Made by a program: the position numbers and the translations under genes. From Chromatiaceae bacterium (lineage in GTDB: Bacteria; Pseudomonadota; Gammaproteobacteria; Chromatiales; Chromatiaceae), in contig JALWWO010000009.1 of NCBI GenBank assembly GCA_027078745.1, forward strand, positions 62,001 through 126,000: 64,000 nucleotides of DNA, given 5' to 3'. Shown here one piece after another: positions 25,209 to 33,999 of this stretch (its first letter is position 1; the number at the start of each line of letters is the position of its first letter). Under the pieces are notes generated by a model. That model had not been told where the DNA came from. It saw only the letters and a list, made by a program, of their open reading frames with translations, and did not search any database.

Positions 25209-26006
25209 ATGCAACCTACGCTACATATAGCCATTCGAGCCGCCCGCGCTGCGGGCCGCATTCTATTGCGCTACGCCCATCAGATCGACCGGATTCCGGT
25301 GCAGACCAAGCGCTATAACGATTTTGTCAGCGAAGTCGACCGCCAGGCGGAGGCGGCGATTATTCGAGAACTGCAGGCGAAATTCCCCCACCATGCCATC
25401 TTGGCTGAAGAAACGGGTGCTCAGGGAAAAGGAGAATTCGAATGGATCATCGATCCTCTAGATGGTACAACTAATTACCTGCACGGTTTCCCCCAATTCG
25501 CAGTCTCCATCGCTTTGCGCCGCCGCGGTCGCCTGCTCTGCGGGCTGGTCTATGATCCCCTGCGGGAGGAGCTGTTCACCGCTGCTCGTGGGGAGGGTGC
25601 GCAACTCAATAACCGTAGAATTCGCGTATCTGAGCGCCGTTCCTTAGAAGGGGCTCTGATCGGTACCGGCTTTCCTTTTCGGGATCATCGCTACCTGGAC
25701 CCCTATCTGGAGATGCTCAAGACTTTGGTGCAGACCACCGCCGGGGTGCGGCGGCCCGGTGCTGCTGCCCTGGATCTCGCCTATGTGGCCTGCGGTCGTA
25801 CGGACGGGTTCTGGGAACTGGGCCTAGCGGCGTGGGACATGGCTGCTGGCGTTCTGCTCATTCAGGAAGCGGGCGGTCAAGTATCTGACCTGCGCGGCGG
25901 GGATCGCTATCTGACCACGGGCAATATCGTGGCCGGCAATCCCTGGGTATATCAAGCCTTGTTAAAGACCTTGCGTCCCCATCTAAATGAAGATCTGCCC
26001 GCCTGA
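25209..26006 (+). CDS. suhB: Inositol-1-monophosphatase family protein SuhB
   Basis: Mg2+-dependent phosphatase; in E. coli SuhB also acts in rRNA antitermination complexes. It has 265 residues. The metal-binding signatures are visible: LAEETG (about 71), WIIDPLDGTTNYLHG (78-92) and the C-terminal WDMAAGVLLIQEAGG. The ATG at 25209 follows AAGGTG. It ends 4 nt before the convergent amidase stop, so no separate terminator fits between. Confidence 0.93.
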   Translation: MQPTLHIAIRAARAAGRILLRYAHQIDRIPVQTKRYNDFVSEVDRQAEAAIIRELQAKFPHHAILAEETGAQGKGEFEWIIDPLDGTTNYLHGFPQFAVSIALRRRGRLLCGLVYDPLREELFTAARGEGAQLNNRRIRVSERRSLEGALIGTGFPFRDHRYLDPYLEMLKTLVQTTAGVRRPGAAALDLAYVACGRTDGFWELGLAAWDMAAGVLLIQEAGGQVSDLRGGDRYLTTGNIVAGNPWVYQALLKTLRPHLNEDLPA

Positions 26007-26010
26007 TCCT

Positions 26011-27306
26011 TCAACCCTCGGGGATGGTCAACACCTGTCCCACGCGAATCAAATCTCCCTTGATCTGGTTGGCTTTGCGCAGGGCGCTGAGACTGACCCG
26101 ATAACGTTTGGCGATAAGCCCCAAGGTGTCCCCGGGACTGATCACATAGCGACGAGGTGCCCGATGCTGTGCGAACCAGGTGCCCGGGGGGGGATAGCGT
26201 TGGAAATAGGTCCGAATCCCCGCAAACAGAGCTTGCGCCAGTTGATCCTGGAATCGGGGATCGCGCAAGCGGGCTTCTTCCTTGGGATTGCTGATAAAGG
26301 CAGTTTCCACCAGCACGGAAGGAATATCCGGTGCCTTGAGCACCACGAACCGCGCCTGCTGTACCCGCCGATTGTGCACTTCGCCCAATTTAGCCAGCTT
26401 GGCTAACAGAGTTTTCGCCGCCAAATGGCTGTATTCCAGAGTGGCGCTCTGGACCATATCCAAGATAGTTTTAGTCAGGTAGGGATCCTTGTCTTCCAGT
26501 TCGATCCCACCGATGAGATCCGCACGGTTTTCTTTATCTGCTAGCCACTTCGCCGCCTTACTGCTGGCACCCTTTTGCGAAAGGATATAGACGGAAGAAC
26601 CCCGTACTCGGGGATCATTAAAGGCATCCGCATGGATGGAGAGGAAAAGATCCGCACGATGTTTCCGAGCGAGTCGGATGCGCTTGTACAAGCCCACATA
26701 ATAATCGCCCTTGCGGATGAGCACGGCCCGCATGCCGGGTGCTCGGTTGATCCGAGCGGCGAGCTTCCGCGCGATGCCCAAGGCGACCGTTTTTTCCTGG
26801 GTGCCCTTGGGTCCAATGGCGCCCGCATCCTCTCCTCCATGCCCCGCATCGATGGCAACGACGACTTTCCGCTGCGTCTTATCGTCATGTACGAATGCCT
26901 TGACCGGCTTCTGTTGCTGCTTGCGGGGACTGAGATCCAGAATCAGGCGATAGCCATAGCGATTGTTGGGATTTAACAGTTGGCTCTTCGCTCGCACGGG
27001 TTGTTTGAGATCCACCACGATGCGCAGATCGTCGCCTGCTCGAATACCGCTGCGCAAGCGCATGACCAGGGGATCATTCTTCACGCGGGGCAGCTTGCCT
27101 TGCAAGCGGGCATCGGGAATATCTACCACCAAGCGATCTGGATTGCGGAGGGAAAAGATGCGGTGTTCGATGGCCTCGCTCGCATCCAACACCAGGCGAG
27201 TTTGATCCGGCGCAGTCCAAAGCCGCACGTTGCTCACCTCTGCCTGATTAGCAAGGGCTAACAGAGGCAGGAGCAAGCTTAGTAACGAAACAATCTTTTT
27301 ACTCAT
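26011..27306 (-). CDS. amiC: N-acetylmuramoyl-L-alanine amidase with AMIN and LysM domains
   Basis: Periplasmic cell-wall hydrolase that splits daughter cells. The 431 residues from the ATG at 27306 begin with a signal peptide (KKIVSLLSLLLPLLALA); the ATG at 27342 would put twelve residues in front of it. AMIN domain about 22-125, then Amidase_3 from VVAIDAGHGGEDAGAIG with Zn ligands (H, E, H) and the VLVETAFISNPKE end, and a C-terminal LysM (YVISPGDTLGLIAKRYRVS). LysM-bearing amidases correspond to AmiB; the symbol amiC is a family-level guess. It is convergent with suhB. Confidence 0.88.
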   Translation of the reverse strand: MSKKIVSLLSLLLPLLALANQAEVSNVRLWTAPDQTRLVLDASEAIEHRIFSLRNPDRLVVDIPDARLQGKLPRVKNDPLVMRLRSGIRAGDDLRIVVDLKQPVRAKSQLLNPNNRYGYRLILDLSPRKQQQKPVKAFVHDDKTQRKVVVAIDAGHGGEDAGAIGPKGTQEKTVALGIARKLAARINRAPGMRAVLIRKGDYYVGLYKRIRLARKHRADLFLSIHADAFNDPRVRGSSVYILSQKGASSKAAKWLADKENRADLIGGIELEDKDPYLTKTILDMVQSATLEYSHLAAKTLLAKLAKLGEVHNRRVQQARFVVLKAPDIPSVLVETAFISNPKEEARLRDPRFQDQLAQALFAGIRTYFQRYPPPGTWFAQHRAPRRYVISPGDTLGLIAKRYRVSLSALRKANQIKGDLIRVGQVLTIPEG

Positions 27307-27471
27307 AGCCTCCGCGCTCTCAGCTGCCGAGAGAATATGCATTTTTAGGCTAGCACGGCGGAAGGCTATTTTCTAGTTAAAACCGTAGATTAACGCGCAC
27401 TCTTCAACTGAATCAGAAGGATTCGATCTGGCAGCGAAATGACAAAGGGAACCCCCGCAGCCGAGGGCAAT

Positions 27472-27500
27472 AAAAAAACCGCGCCGAAGCGCGGTTTTTT
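27472..27500 (-). terminator. Rho-independent terminator after sulfur-globule-like gene
   Basis: An AAAAAAACCGCGC / GCGCGGTTTTTT hairpin with loop CGAA, 16 nt past the stop at 27516. The T run lies on the minus-strand exit side, and A/T runs on both sides could serve either direction. Confidence 0.88.
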
Positions 27501-27515
27501 CTGCAGAGGAAAGGA

Positions 27516-27863
27516 TTACTTGGTTTCCGCTGCGGGGGCAGCCGGAACCGCCGGGGCTACCGGCGCTACGTAGGGGGGCACGCCGTAGGCGGGATAACCC
27601 CAGGGACCGCCCCACCAGTAGGGGCCGTAGCCGTACCAATCCCGATAGCGGTTGTAACCGCGGCCCCAGCCCCGACCGCCGCCGGACATGTTCAGGTTGA
27701 AATCGCCCCAGGCATCCCCGAACATGTCGTCCCACCAATCGCTATAAGTGTTGCCCCAGCCCGGGCCCCAGCCTGGACCCCAACCCGGACCCCACCAGGC
27801 GGTGGCAGTGGCGGAAGCGCCGAGGAGCGCAGCGATGGCAGCAGCACTGGCGAGTTTTTTCAT
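27516..27863 (-). CDS. Sulfur globule protein-like secreted W/Y/G/P-rich protein
   Basis: A 115-residue precursor with a signal peptide ([22 protein letters not shown], about 22 residues). The mature part is dominated by Trp, Gly, Pro and Tyr, with tandem GPGW units, WW pairs, and an Ala/Pro tail ([16 protein letters not shown]). This matches the composition of the Sgp envelope proteins of intracellular sulfur globules in purple sulfur and other sulfur-oxidising bacteria, but similar low-complexity exported proteins occur elsewhere. AGGAG lies 7 nt before the ATG at 27863. A promoter with an overlapping palindrome is at 27946-27979. Lipid, glycan or sulfur binding cannot be read from sequence. 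Confidence 0.7.
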   Translation of the reverse strand: MKKLASAAAIAALLGASATATAWWGPGWGPGWGPGWGNTYSDWWDDMFGDAWGDFNLNMSGGGRGWGRGYNRYRDWYGYGPYWWGGPWGYPAYGVPPYVAPVAPAVPAAPAAETK

Positions 27864-27945
27864 GGATCTTCTCCTAGTCTCAACAGGTTTCTGGGTACAG
27901 CAAGCAGGAGGTTGTCGTCGGTGTAACCCCTCAACTTGAAGAGAG

Positions 27946-27979
27946 AGTATATTAGCACTTGATTAAATAATCAAGTGCT
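27946..27979 (-). promoter_or_regulatory. Sigma-70-like promoter overlapped by a 26-bp perfect palindrome
   Basis: On the minus strand, TTGATT (27969-27974) and TATACT (27946-27951) are separated by exactly 17 bp and precede the W/Y/G/P-rich gene. A perfect inverted repeat at 27954-27979, arms of 12 bp reading AGCACTTGATTA, covers the -35 and most of the spacer, the place where a repressor operator would sit. It begins 2 bp after the feoB stop. Arms include TTGAT and ATCAA but with 6 bp between them, not the 4 bp of an FNR site. Confidence 0.65.
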
Positions 27980-27981
27980 TT

Positions 27982-30363
27982 CTAAGTGCGCGATCCATTC
28001 GCAACCTGAACCCTGAGAGGAGGTTTTTCAGATCCATTGCGGCGTGCCCAAATGCGCAACCCTGCTAGAAGCAGGGTTAGCAGCAGGCCGAGCCCTGCGA
28101 ACCAGAGGCTGGACTGCAGGGGATGCTGTTCAAAGGTAGCGAACTGATAGAAAAGACTGGACACCACAAAGGCGATAGTTGTAGTCCAGAACGCCACAAA
28201 AGCTGCCCAAGCGCGGCTCGTCTCCCGCACGATCGCCGCCACCGTGGCCACACAAGGAAAGTACAGGAGCACGAAGAGGAGATAGGCAAAGGCACCGACG
28301 CGCCCGTCGAAACGGGCTTCCATCGCGCCGAAAGTGCCCGCAGATACCCCCTGTTCCTGCGCAGCCTGTTCCTGGTCAGAGAGATCCCCGAGATCCAAGC
28401 CCAAGGGATCAGTTAACCGCTCCCCTAAATCCGCGAGATTCGCGGGAATGGTTTCCGCAGCCTGTGCTAAGGCTTGGAAAAGGTGAAAAGGCGGTTTCTC
28501 TTCTTCTGATCCCTCCTGCGCCAATCGCCCATAGAGGGTATCTAAGGTGCCTACGATCACTTCCTTCGCTAAAACCCCGGAAAAAATGCCCAGCACGGCA
28601 GGCCAATTCTCTTCCCGCACCCCGAGGGGGGCGAAGATCGGGGTCGCCGCACGGCTGATGGCGCTGAGAATGGAATCTTCAATCTTCGTATCCCGTCCGA
28701 TCTGTCCGTTCGTGCCGATGGCGCTCAGGAGATTCAACGTGAGCACCATGAGGAGGATGATGCGCCCCGCTTCCCCCAGGAACAGCCGCACCCGATCCCA
28801 GGTGCGCAGCAAAATGCCTTGCAGGGTGGGCAAATGATAGGGGGGGAGTTCCATCATGAAGCCTGTGCTTTCTCCAGGGAGCAGAGTGCGCTTCATGAGC
28901 AGGCCCGTGAGCACCGCGATGACGATGCCCGTGAGATAAAGGGCAAAGACCACGTTTTGCCCGGAGTTGGGGAAAAAAGCGGTGGCGAAGAGCACGTACA
29001 CGGGCAGCCGGGCGCCGCAGGACATGAAGGGATTCATGAGGATGGTCAAACGGCGTTCTCGGTCATTTTCCAGGGTGCGAGTCGCCATGACGGCGGGCAC
29101 ATTGCAGCCGAACCCCACGATCAAGGGCACGAAAGCTTTGCCAGGCAGACCGATGGCCCGCATGAAACGATCCATCACAAAGGCCGCGCGGGCCATGTAG
29201 CCCGTATCCTCCAGGATGGACAGAAAGATATAGAGGCTGGCAATGATGGGGATGAAGGTCGCCACCACTTGCAGGCCCGCGCCGATGCCATCGGCGAGGA
29301 CGAGAATGAGCCAATCCGGCGCACCCAAATGTTCCAACAGCTGGGCCAAACCATCCACGAACAGGGCTTTGGCGGTACCGTCAAAGAAATCCACAAAGGC
29401 ACCGCCGAAATTGATGGTGAAGAGGAACATCAGGTACATCACCCCCAGGAAGAGGGGAATGCCCCAGATGCGGCTGAGCACCAAGCGGTCGATGCGATCC
29501 GTGAGGGTTTTTCCCCCATGCCCTGGTTTCTGAATCACCCGCTGGGCCAAACTGTGGGCATGACCGAAGCGGCTGTCCGCGATGTGGAGGTCTGCATCCT
29601 CTCCGGAACGCCGCCGAATCTCTTGTCGCCAGCGCGCTGCCAGGGCGCGGGCTTCCGGATTTGCAGCGGCTTCTGCGGCTTCATCCCCTTCCAATAGCTT
29701 GAGGGCTAACCAGCGGCGATTGCACTGCTGTAGTTCGGGCTGGTCGAGGAGAGGTGCGAGTTCGGCAAGGGCCTGTTCCACGCACTCTTCCTGGGCTAGG
29801 TTGAAACCGCCGTGCTGCCGGCCATCCGCTACCTCTAAGATGCGGGCTTGCAGCTCCGTGAGTCCTTCCCGCGTGACTGCCACCATGGGCACCACCGGTG
29901 CGCCGATCTCTCGGCTCAAGCGGTCCACATCGATCTGAATGCCCCGCTTGCGGGCCACATCCATCATGTTGAGGACCAGCACCAAGGGTACCCCCATCTC
30001 CAACAGCTGCACGGTGAGATAGAGATGCCGTTCCAGATTGGCCGCATCCACGATGTTGATGATGAGATCTGCTTCTCGAGAGAGCAGATAATCTCGGGTG
30101 ATCTGCTCGTCCAGGGAACCCGCATCCAGGGAATAAATCCCCGGCAAGTCGATCACTCGGATGATGCGCCCATCCAGTTCTAGCTGTCCTTCCTTGCGCT
30201 CTACGGTAACGCCGGGCCAGTTACCGGTCTTCTGACGGATCCCCGTGAGGATGTTGAACAGGGCGGATTTGCCGCAGTTCGGATTGCCCGCTAGGGCGAT
30301 GGTGAGTACCTCGGAACCCGAGGTTGCATCGGAGGGCGAGGCATTGGGATCACAACAACCCAT
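27982..30363 (-). CDS. feoB: Ferrous iron transporter FeoB
   Basis: Inner-membrane Fe2+ importer with a cytosolic GTPase. It has 793 residues. G1 motif GNPNCGKS at 26-33, G3 DLPG at 72-75, G4 NMMD and the G5-region ahead, then the GDI-like helical region, and about nine membrane helices from ~280 with the Gate motifs (GCNVPAVMAT; CGARLPVYVL), all intact. Starts 22 nt after feoA. A C-terminal FeoC-like piece is absent. The Fur-like site lies upstream of feoA. Confidence 0.97.
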   Translation of the reverse strand: MGCCDPNASPSDATSGSEVLTIALAGNPNCGKSALFNILTGIRQKTGNWPGVTVERKEGQLELDGRIIRVIDLPGIYSLDAGSLDEQITRDYLLSREADLIINIVDAANLERHLYLTVQLLEMGVPLVLVLNMMDVARKRGIQIDVDRLSREIGAPVVPMVAVTREGLTELQARILEVADGRQHGGFNLAQEECVEQALAELAPLLDQPELQQCNRRWLALKLLEGDEAAEAAANPEARALAARWRQEIRRRSGEDADLHIADSRFGHAHSLAQRVIQKPGHGGKTLTDRIDRLVLSRIWGIPLFLGVMYLMFLFTINFGGAFVDFFDGTAKALFVDGLAQLLEHLGAPDWLILVLADGIGAGLQVVATFIPIIASLYIFLSILEDTGYMARAAFVMDRFMRAIGLPGKAFVPLIVGFGCNVPAVMATRTLENDRERRLTILMNPFMSCGARLPVYVLFATAFFPNSGQNVVFALYLTGIVIAVLTGLLMKRTLLPGESTGFMMELPPYHLPTLQGILLRTWDRVRLFLGEAGRIILLMVLTLNLLSAIGTNGQIGRDTKIEDSILSAISRAATPIFAPLGVREENWPAVLGIFSGVLAKEVIVGTLDTLYGRLAQEGSEEEKPPFHLFQALAQAAETIPANLADLGERLTDPLGLDLGDLSDQEQAAQEQGVSAGTFGAMEARFDGRVGAFAYLLFVLLYFPCVATVAAIVRETSRAWAAFVAFWTTTIAFVVSSLFYQFATFEQHPLQSSLWFAGLGLLLTLLLAGLRIWARRNGSEKPPLRVQVANGSRT

Positions 30364-30385
30364 GGCGATTCCTAAATACAGGGTC

Positions 30386-30646
30386 TCAGGATGCGGCGGC
30401 TCGTCTATCCAAAGGTACCACCCGCAGCTTTTCCGCGATCCCGCCGCCCAGGGCGATGCGGGTGCCTCCGTGCAGGACGACTACTCCTGTGCCCCGATGG
30501 TGGAGCACCTGAATTTCACTGCCGATACGCAGCCCCAGGGCGAGCAAGCGGCGGGTCAGCTGCCGACCTCCCTGGATCTCCGCCAGACGGCCGGAACGAC
30601 CTGTGGAGAGTTGGGAAAGGGGAACGGCATTTTCTCGATGGGACAT
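30386..30646 (-). CDS. feoA: Ferrous iron transport protein FeoA
   Basis: An 86-residue SH3-like cytosolic partner of FeoB. The pattern RLLALGLRIGSEIQVLHH followed by VVLHGGTRIALGGGIAEKLRV is the FeoA fold. The ATG at 30646 lies inside a longer open frame whose upstream part has no support. No strong ribosome site is visible. A Fur-like site is 20 bp upstream. Confidence 0.9.
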   Translation of the reverse strand: MSHRENAVPLSQLSTGRSGRLAEIQGGRQLTRRLLALGLRIGSEIQVLHHRGTGVVVLHGGTRIALGGGIAEKLRVVPLDRRAAAS

Positions 30647-30662
30647 GGAATGCAGATGAACC

Positions 30663-30682
30663 AATTGAGAATCATTCACTTT
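30663..30682 (-). promoter_or_regulatory. Putative Fur box upstream of feoAB
   Basis: AATTGAGAATCATTCACTTT matches the Fur core (GATAATCATTATC) at 10 of 13 positions, with the ATCATT heart intact. It lies 17-36 bp upstream of the feoA ATG, where Fur would block transcription. Role inferred from position and family knowledge. Confidence 0.65.
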
Positions 30683-30759
30683 ATTATGAGACGAACATTC
30701 ATGAAATTGTAGCGTGGAAGCCCCCGACTTCAGCGGGGAAAGGCCGAAGCGATCCGGGT

Positions 30760-32811
30760 TTAAATCAGGTCGAAGCGCTCGAACTGCATGCTGAACTGAC
30801 CTCGTCCTTGGGTTTGGCTGCGCAAATCCGTGGTATAGCCGAGGATCTTTTCCAGGGCCACGAAGCACTCGATGGTCGCTGTGTTCCCTTCGGTCCGGGT
30901 ATCCCGAATGGTCGCCCGACGGGATTGGAGATCCCCTAGCACTGTGCCCAGATTCTCTTTCGGCACGACCACTTCCAAAGCCATGATGGGCTGCAGGAGC
31001 GCGGGTTCTGCCTGCGCTAACGCCTTCTGAACGGCCCGAAAAGCAGCAGCTTGCAGGGCTTCAGGCGTAGAAGCGGGCCCGAAGAGCTCTACTTCCTCTA
31101 TCCCCACTTGGACATCTTCCACTCGAGCGCCCTGCTGTGGTCCCGCTTCCAAAGCCGATCGAATGCCATTTTCCAGCGCAAGCCGCTGTTCTTCGCTGAG
31201 GACTGCGCCTTCCGGCAAGATTCTGGGTTGAATTTCCCATCGGACCCCAGAAGCTCGTTCCCCAGGTGCCACGGAGACCAGAACCCGAGCGGTTCGTTCG
31301 GGAATCCGCTGATCGGGCACCGGCGGCGGCGCATAGAGTATATCCGCTTTTGCGGACTGTTGGATGGTCTCCCGCACGGCTACTGCTGGCTTGCCGCTGC
31401 GGATGCGGACCCCGAATTCCCGTTCCAAGCGTTCGAGAACGATGGAGAGATGCAGTTCTCCCATACCCCGCAGCAACCGCTGGCCGGTCTCTGGGTCTTC
31501 TTCCAAGCGCAAAGTAGGATCTTCCTGCAATACTTTTTCCAGGGCTTCGAGAAATTTTTCCTCCTCTGTGCCCGCTGCGGGTTCCACCGCCAGACTCAGC
31601 ACGGGCTCCCGAGCGTCGATGCGTTCCAGACGCAAGAGATGTTCGGGATCGCACAAAGTATCTCCAGTGCTGGCAAATCGCAGACCGGCTAAAAGCACGA
31701 TTTGCCCTGCCTGGGCCTGGTGGAGCCGCGTTCGATGTCCGGCGTCCACGTCGAAAATGCGGGCCACCTGCTCCCGCACGACACGCCCCTCCGCATTGAG
31801 GAAAGCAACCCGATCCCCGGGGGATAAACGATTCCGGTAGATGCGGGTGAACACATGGCGGCGGCCGTCCCAGAGCTGGACTTTAAATGCGAGGGCGACC
31901 AGAGGCCCTTCCCCATCCATGGCCACTTCTTCCGGCGTGCCGTCCGGCCGAACGGCCAGGGAAGGCGGCCGATCCAGAGGCGCGGGCAACAGGCGCACCA
32001 CCCCATCGAGCAGGGGTTGCACCCCCAGGTTGCGCAGGGCGCTGCCCCCAAAGCAGGGGAACAGGGCGCCGGCTCTCGTGCCCTGCTGGAGCACCTGCCA
32101 AAGGCTTTCCGGATCGGGATCCTCCCCCTCCAACACGCAATCGGCCAGGGATTCATCTAGCTCCGCACAGGCGAGGAGCAAGCTTTCCCGATAATCGGTG
32201 AGTTCCTCCCAGATCGCCGCGGGGCAGGGTTCCACGATCAGTTCGCTGCCCTGGTTGCCGGTGAAGCGAATGAGCTGCCGTTCGATCAGATGAACCACCG
32301 CCGGTTCATCCATCAAAGGCACAGTGATGGGCACGGGCTCCGCCCCCAAGCGCCTTTGAATGCTCTCCAGGCTGTGGGAGAAACTCGCCCCAGGACGATC
32401 CATCTTATTGATGAAGAAGAGCACGGGCAGTTGAAACCGGCTGCGCTGCCGCCAAACGGTTTCCGTCTGGGGTTCCACCCCCCGTACCCCGTCCAGCACG
32501 AGAATGCAGCCATCCAACACCCGCATGGCCCGTTCCACTTCGATGGTGAAATCCACATGGCCCGGAGTGTCCACGATCTGCAACAGATGGTCCCGCCAGG
32601 GCGCCTTGGTCACGGCGGCTGTGATGGTGATACCGTGGCTCTGCTCCTCCGCCAGATAATCCATGTGGGCGGTACCATCATGGACTTCGCCGATCTTGTG
32701 GGAAGCGCCGGTATAGTAGAGGATTCGCTCCGTCAGGGTGGTCTTACCCGCATCCACATGGGCTGCGATGCCGATATTTCGAATATGGGAAAGTTGGGAA
32801 GCGGTGCTCAT
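30760..32811 (-). CDS. Elongation factor G-like GTPase
   Basis: A 683-residue translational GTPase. G1 AHVDAGKT at about 17-24, switch region HGITITAA, G3 DTPGH, G4 NKMD, and later the EF-G domain III/IV/V arrangement with GELHLSIVLERL and GRGQFSMQFERF. The true start is the ATG at 32811; the frame extends upstream to 32958 but would overlap the divergent transpeptidase gene. The complete EF-G length excludes a truncated copy. Domain IV and the AVAVRETI element hint at the EF-G2 group rather than a main elongation factor, and the gene lies outside any str operon. Specialised role (recycling, stress) is possible. Confidence 0.88.
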   Translation of the reverse strand: MSTASQLSHIRNIGIAAHVDAGKTTLTERILYYTGASHKIGEVHDGTAHMDYLAEEQSHGITITAAVTKAPWRDHLLQIVDTPGHVDFTIEVERAMRVLDGCILVLDGVRGVEPQTETVWRQRSRFQLPVLFFINKMDRPGASFSHSLESIQRRLGAEPVPITVPLMDEPAVVHLIERQLIRFTGNQGSELIVEPCPAAIWEELTDYRESLLLACAELDESLADCVLEGEDPDPESLWQVLQQGTRAGALFPCFGGSALRNLGVQPLLDGVVRLLPAPLDRPPSLAVRPDGTPEEVAMDGEGPLVALAFKVQLWDGRRHVFTRIYRNRLSPGDRVAFLNAEGRVVREQVARIFDVDAGHRTRLHQAQAGQIVLLAGLRFASTGDTLCDPEHLLRLERIDAREPVLSLAVEPAAGTEEEKFLEALEKVLQEDPTLRLEEDPETGQRLLRGMGELHLSIVLERLEREFGVRIRSGKPAVAVRETIQQSAKADILYAPPPVPDQRIPERTARVLVSVAPGERASGVRWEIQPRILPEGAVLSEEQRLALENGIRSALEAGPQQGARVEDVQVGIEEVELFGPASTPEALQAAAFRAVQKALAQAEPALLQPIMALEVVVPKENLGTVLGDLQSRRATIRDTRTEGNTATIECFVALEKILGYTTDLRSQTQGRGQFSMQFERFDLI

Positions 32812-32875
32812 AACTGCTGATGGTACTTCAAAAAAGTCGGGCAAAAGCCCGGCCACTGCTTCGAGGTGATTTGGA

Positions 32876-33829
32876 ATGCGAAAACAGGCACGTTGGAACC
32901 TATTCCGAACGATCTTACTCAACGCATGGCTGCTGGGAATACCGGATGCGTTCAGCACCGTGCAGACAGCCTATCCCCTGGCCCAAGGAAATGATGTCAT
33001 CGGACTGGCCTTCTATGTACGCGCTCGACAGGAAGATACCTTGTTGGACATCGGGCGGCACAACGGCTTGGGCTACGACGAGATGAAGCAAGCCAATCCC
33101 GATCTAGATATGTGGGTGCCCGGCGAGGGCCAGAATGTATTGGTGCCCACCTTCTTCGTGCTGCCGGATGCCCCCCGCAAGGGCATCGTGCTCAATTTAG
33201 CGGAAAAACGCCTCTACTACTTCCCTCCTGAGAACCCTCAGGAAGTGCGCACCTATGCCATCAGCATCGGTCGGGAAGGTTGGAACACCCCTTTGGGGCG
33301 TTTCTTCATCCTGCGCAAGGATAAGGATCCCGCTTGGTATCCTCCTGCCTCCATTCGCAGGGAACATGCGGCGGAAGGCCGCCCCCTGCCCGCCGTGGTT
33401 CCCCCAGGTCCCGACAATCCCCTGGGCCGGTATGCGCTGCGGCTCAGCGCTCGGGGCTATCTGATCCACGGCACCAACAAGCCTTGGGGGCTGGGCATGG
33501 AAGTGAGCCACGGTTGCATTCGCATGTATCCCGAAAATATCGCCGAACTCTTTCCCCTAGTTCCGGTGAAAACGCCGGTCAATATCGTCGATCAGCCCTA
33601 TAAATTAGGCTGGCTCGGGGAGGATCTCTATTTGGAAGTACACCGGAAGCGCGAGAAAAATGTCGAACCCCTGGAAAAGATCCTTCCCCCCCAACTCACC
33701 CAGATGCCCGGCGTGCAGATTGACTGGGAAGCGGTGAAGGCGGCGGTGAAAAAAAATACCGGCGTCCCACAATGGGTGGGAAGCCGGAACAAAAGGGGGA
33801 ATCCGCTTTACTTGGACATGATCTTCTGA
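32876..33829 (+). CDS. L,D-transpeptidase (YkuD) with signal segment
   Basis: Periplasmic peptidoglycan cross-linking or Lpp-attaching enzyme of the ErfK/YbiS type. It has 317 residues: an N-terminal hydrophobic segment (NLFRTILLNAWLLGIPDAFS), a LysM-like stretch (about 50-92, ending VPGEGQNVLVPT), and the YkuD domain with HGT (H198) and SHGCIRMYPEN, where H212, C214 and R216 are the catalytic set. C-terminal positively charged tail. The next gene, an Lpp-like lipoprotein, is convergent and shares 22 bp with its 3' end; the pair suggests a link between lipoprotein anchoring and this enzyme, which is inference. Confidence 0.9.
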   Translation: MRKQARWNLFRTILLNAWLLGIPDAFSTVQTAYPLAQGNDVIGLAFYVRARQEDTLLDIGRHNGLGYDEMKQANPDLDMWVPGEGQNVLVPTFFVLPDAPRKGIVLNLAEKRLYYFPPENPQEVRTYAISIGREGWNTPLGRFFILRKDKDPAWYPPASIRREHAAEGRPLPAVVPPGPDNPLGRYALRLSARGYLIHGTNKPWGLGMEVSHGCIRMYPENIAELFPLVPVKTPVNIVDQPYKLGWLGEDLYLEVHRKREKNVEPLEKILPPQLTQMPGVQIDWEAVKAAVKKNTGVPQWVGSRNKRGNPLYLDMIF

Positions 33830-33999
33830 TACATGCGATCCACCTTTTCCGCATTGCGGTCGCAACAAGCCTGTGCCGCTTCTGCCTTGGCCAGAGCATC
33901 CTGCGCCATATCCCGAGCCTGCTGATCCGCACAGCCGCCCAAGCCCAGGGCGAACACAGCGGCGGTGGACAGAACGGCCAGTCGAGCACTGGTAGTCAT
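33808..33999 (-). CDS. Small Lpp-like lipoprotein
   Basis: A 63-residue precursor. The signal peptide MTTSARLAVLSTAAVFALGLGGC ends with the lipobox LGGC, after which come about 40 residues with Ala-rich heptads (RDMAQDALAKAEAAQACCDR) suited to an alanine-zipper trimer, ending YQKIMSK, with C-terminal Lys as in Lpp/OprI. AGGAG lies 9 nt before the ATG at 33999. A CC pair in the coiled coil is unusual. It overlaps the 3' end of the L,D-transpeptidase gene by 22 bp. Peptidoglycan-linked Lpp-type role is inferred from size, lipobox and the C-terminal lysine. Confidence 0.8.
   Translation of the reverse strand: MTTSARLAVLSTAAVFALGLGGCADQQARDMAQDALAKAEAAQACCDRNAEKVDRMYQKIMSK

Noticed and set aside
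27954-27979. FNR site in the sulfur-globule promoter palindrome
   Set aside because: The TTGAT and ATCAA halves are 6 bp apart, not 4, so the 14-bp FNR spacing is not met.
30714-30740. Possible IS200/IS605 end (GAAGCCCCCGACTTCAGCGGG hairpin)
   Set aside because: Only a short CCCCGC/GCGGGG-type hairpin is present behind the EF-G-like gene, with no transposase or second end.
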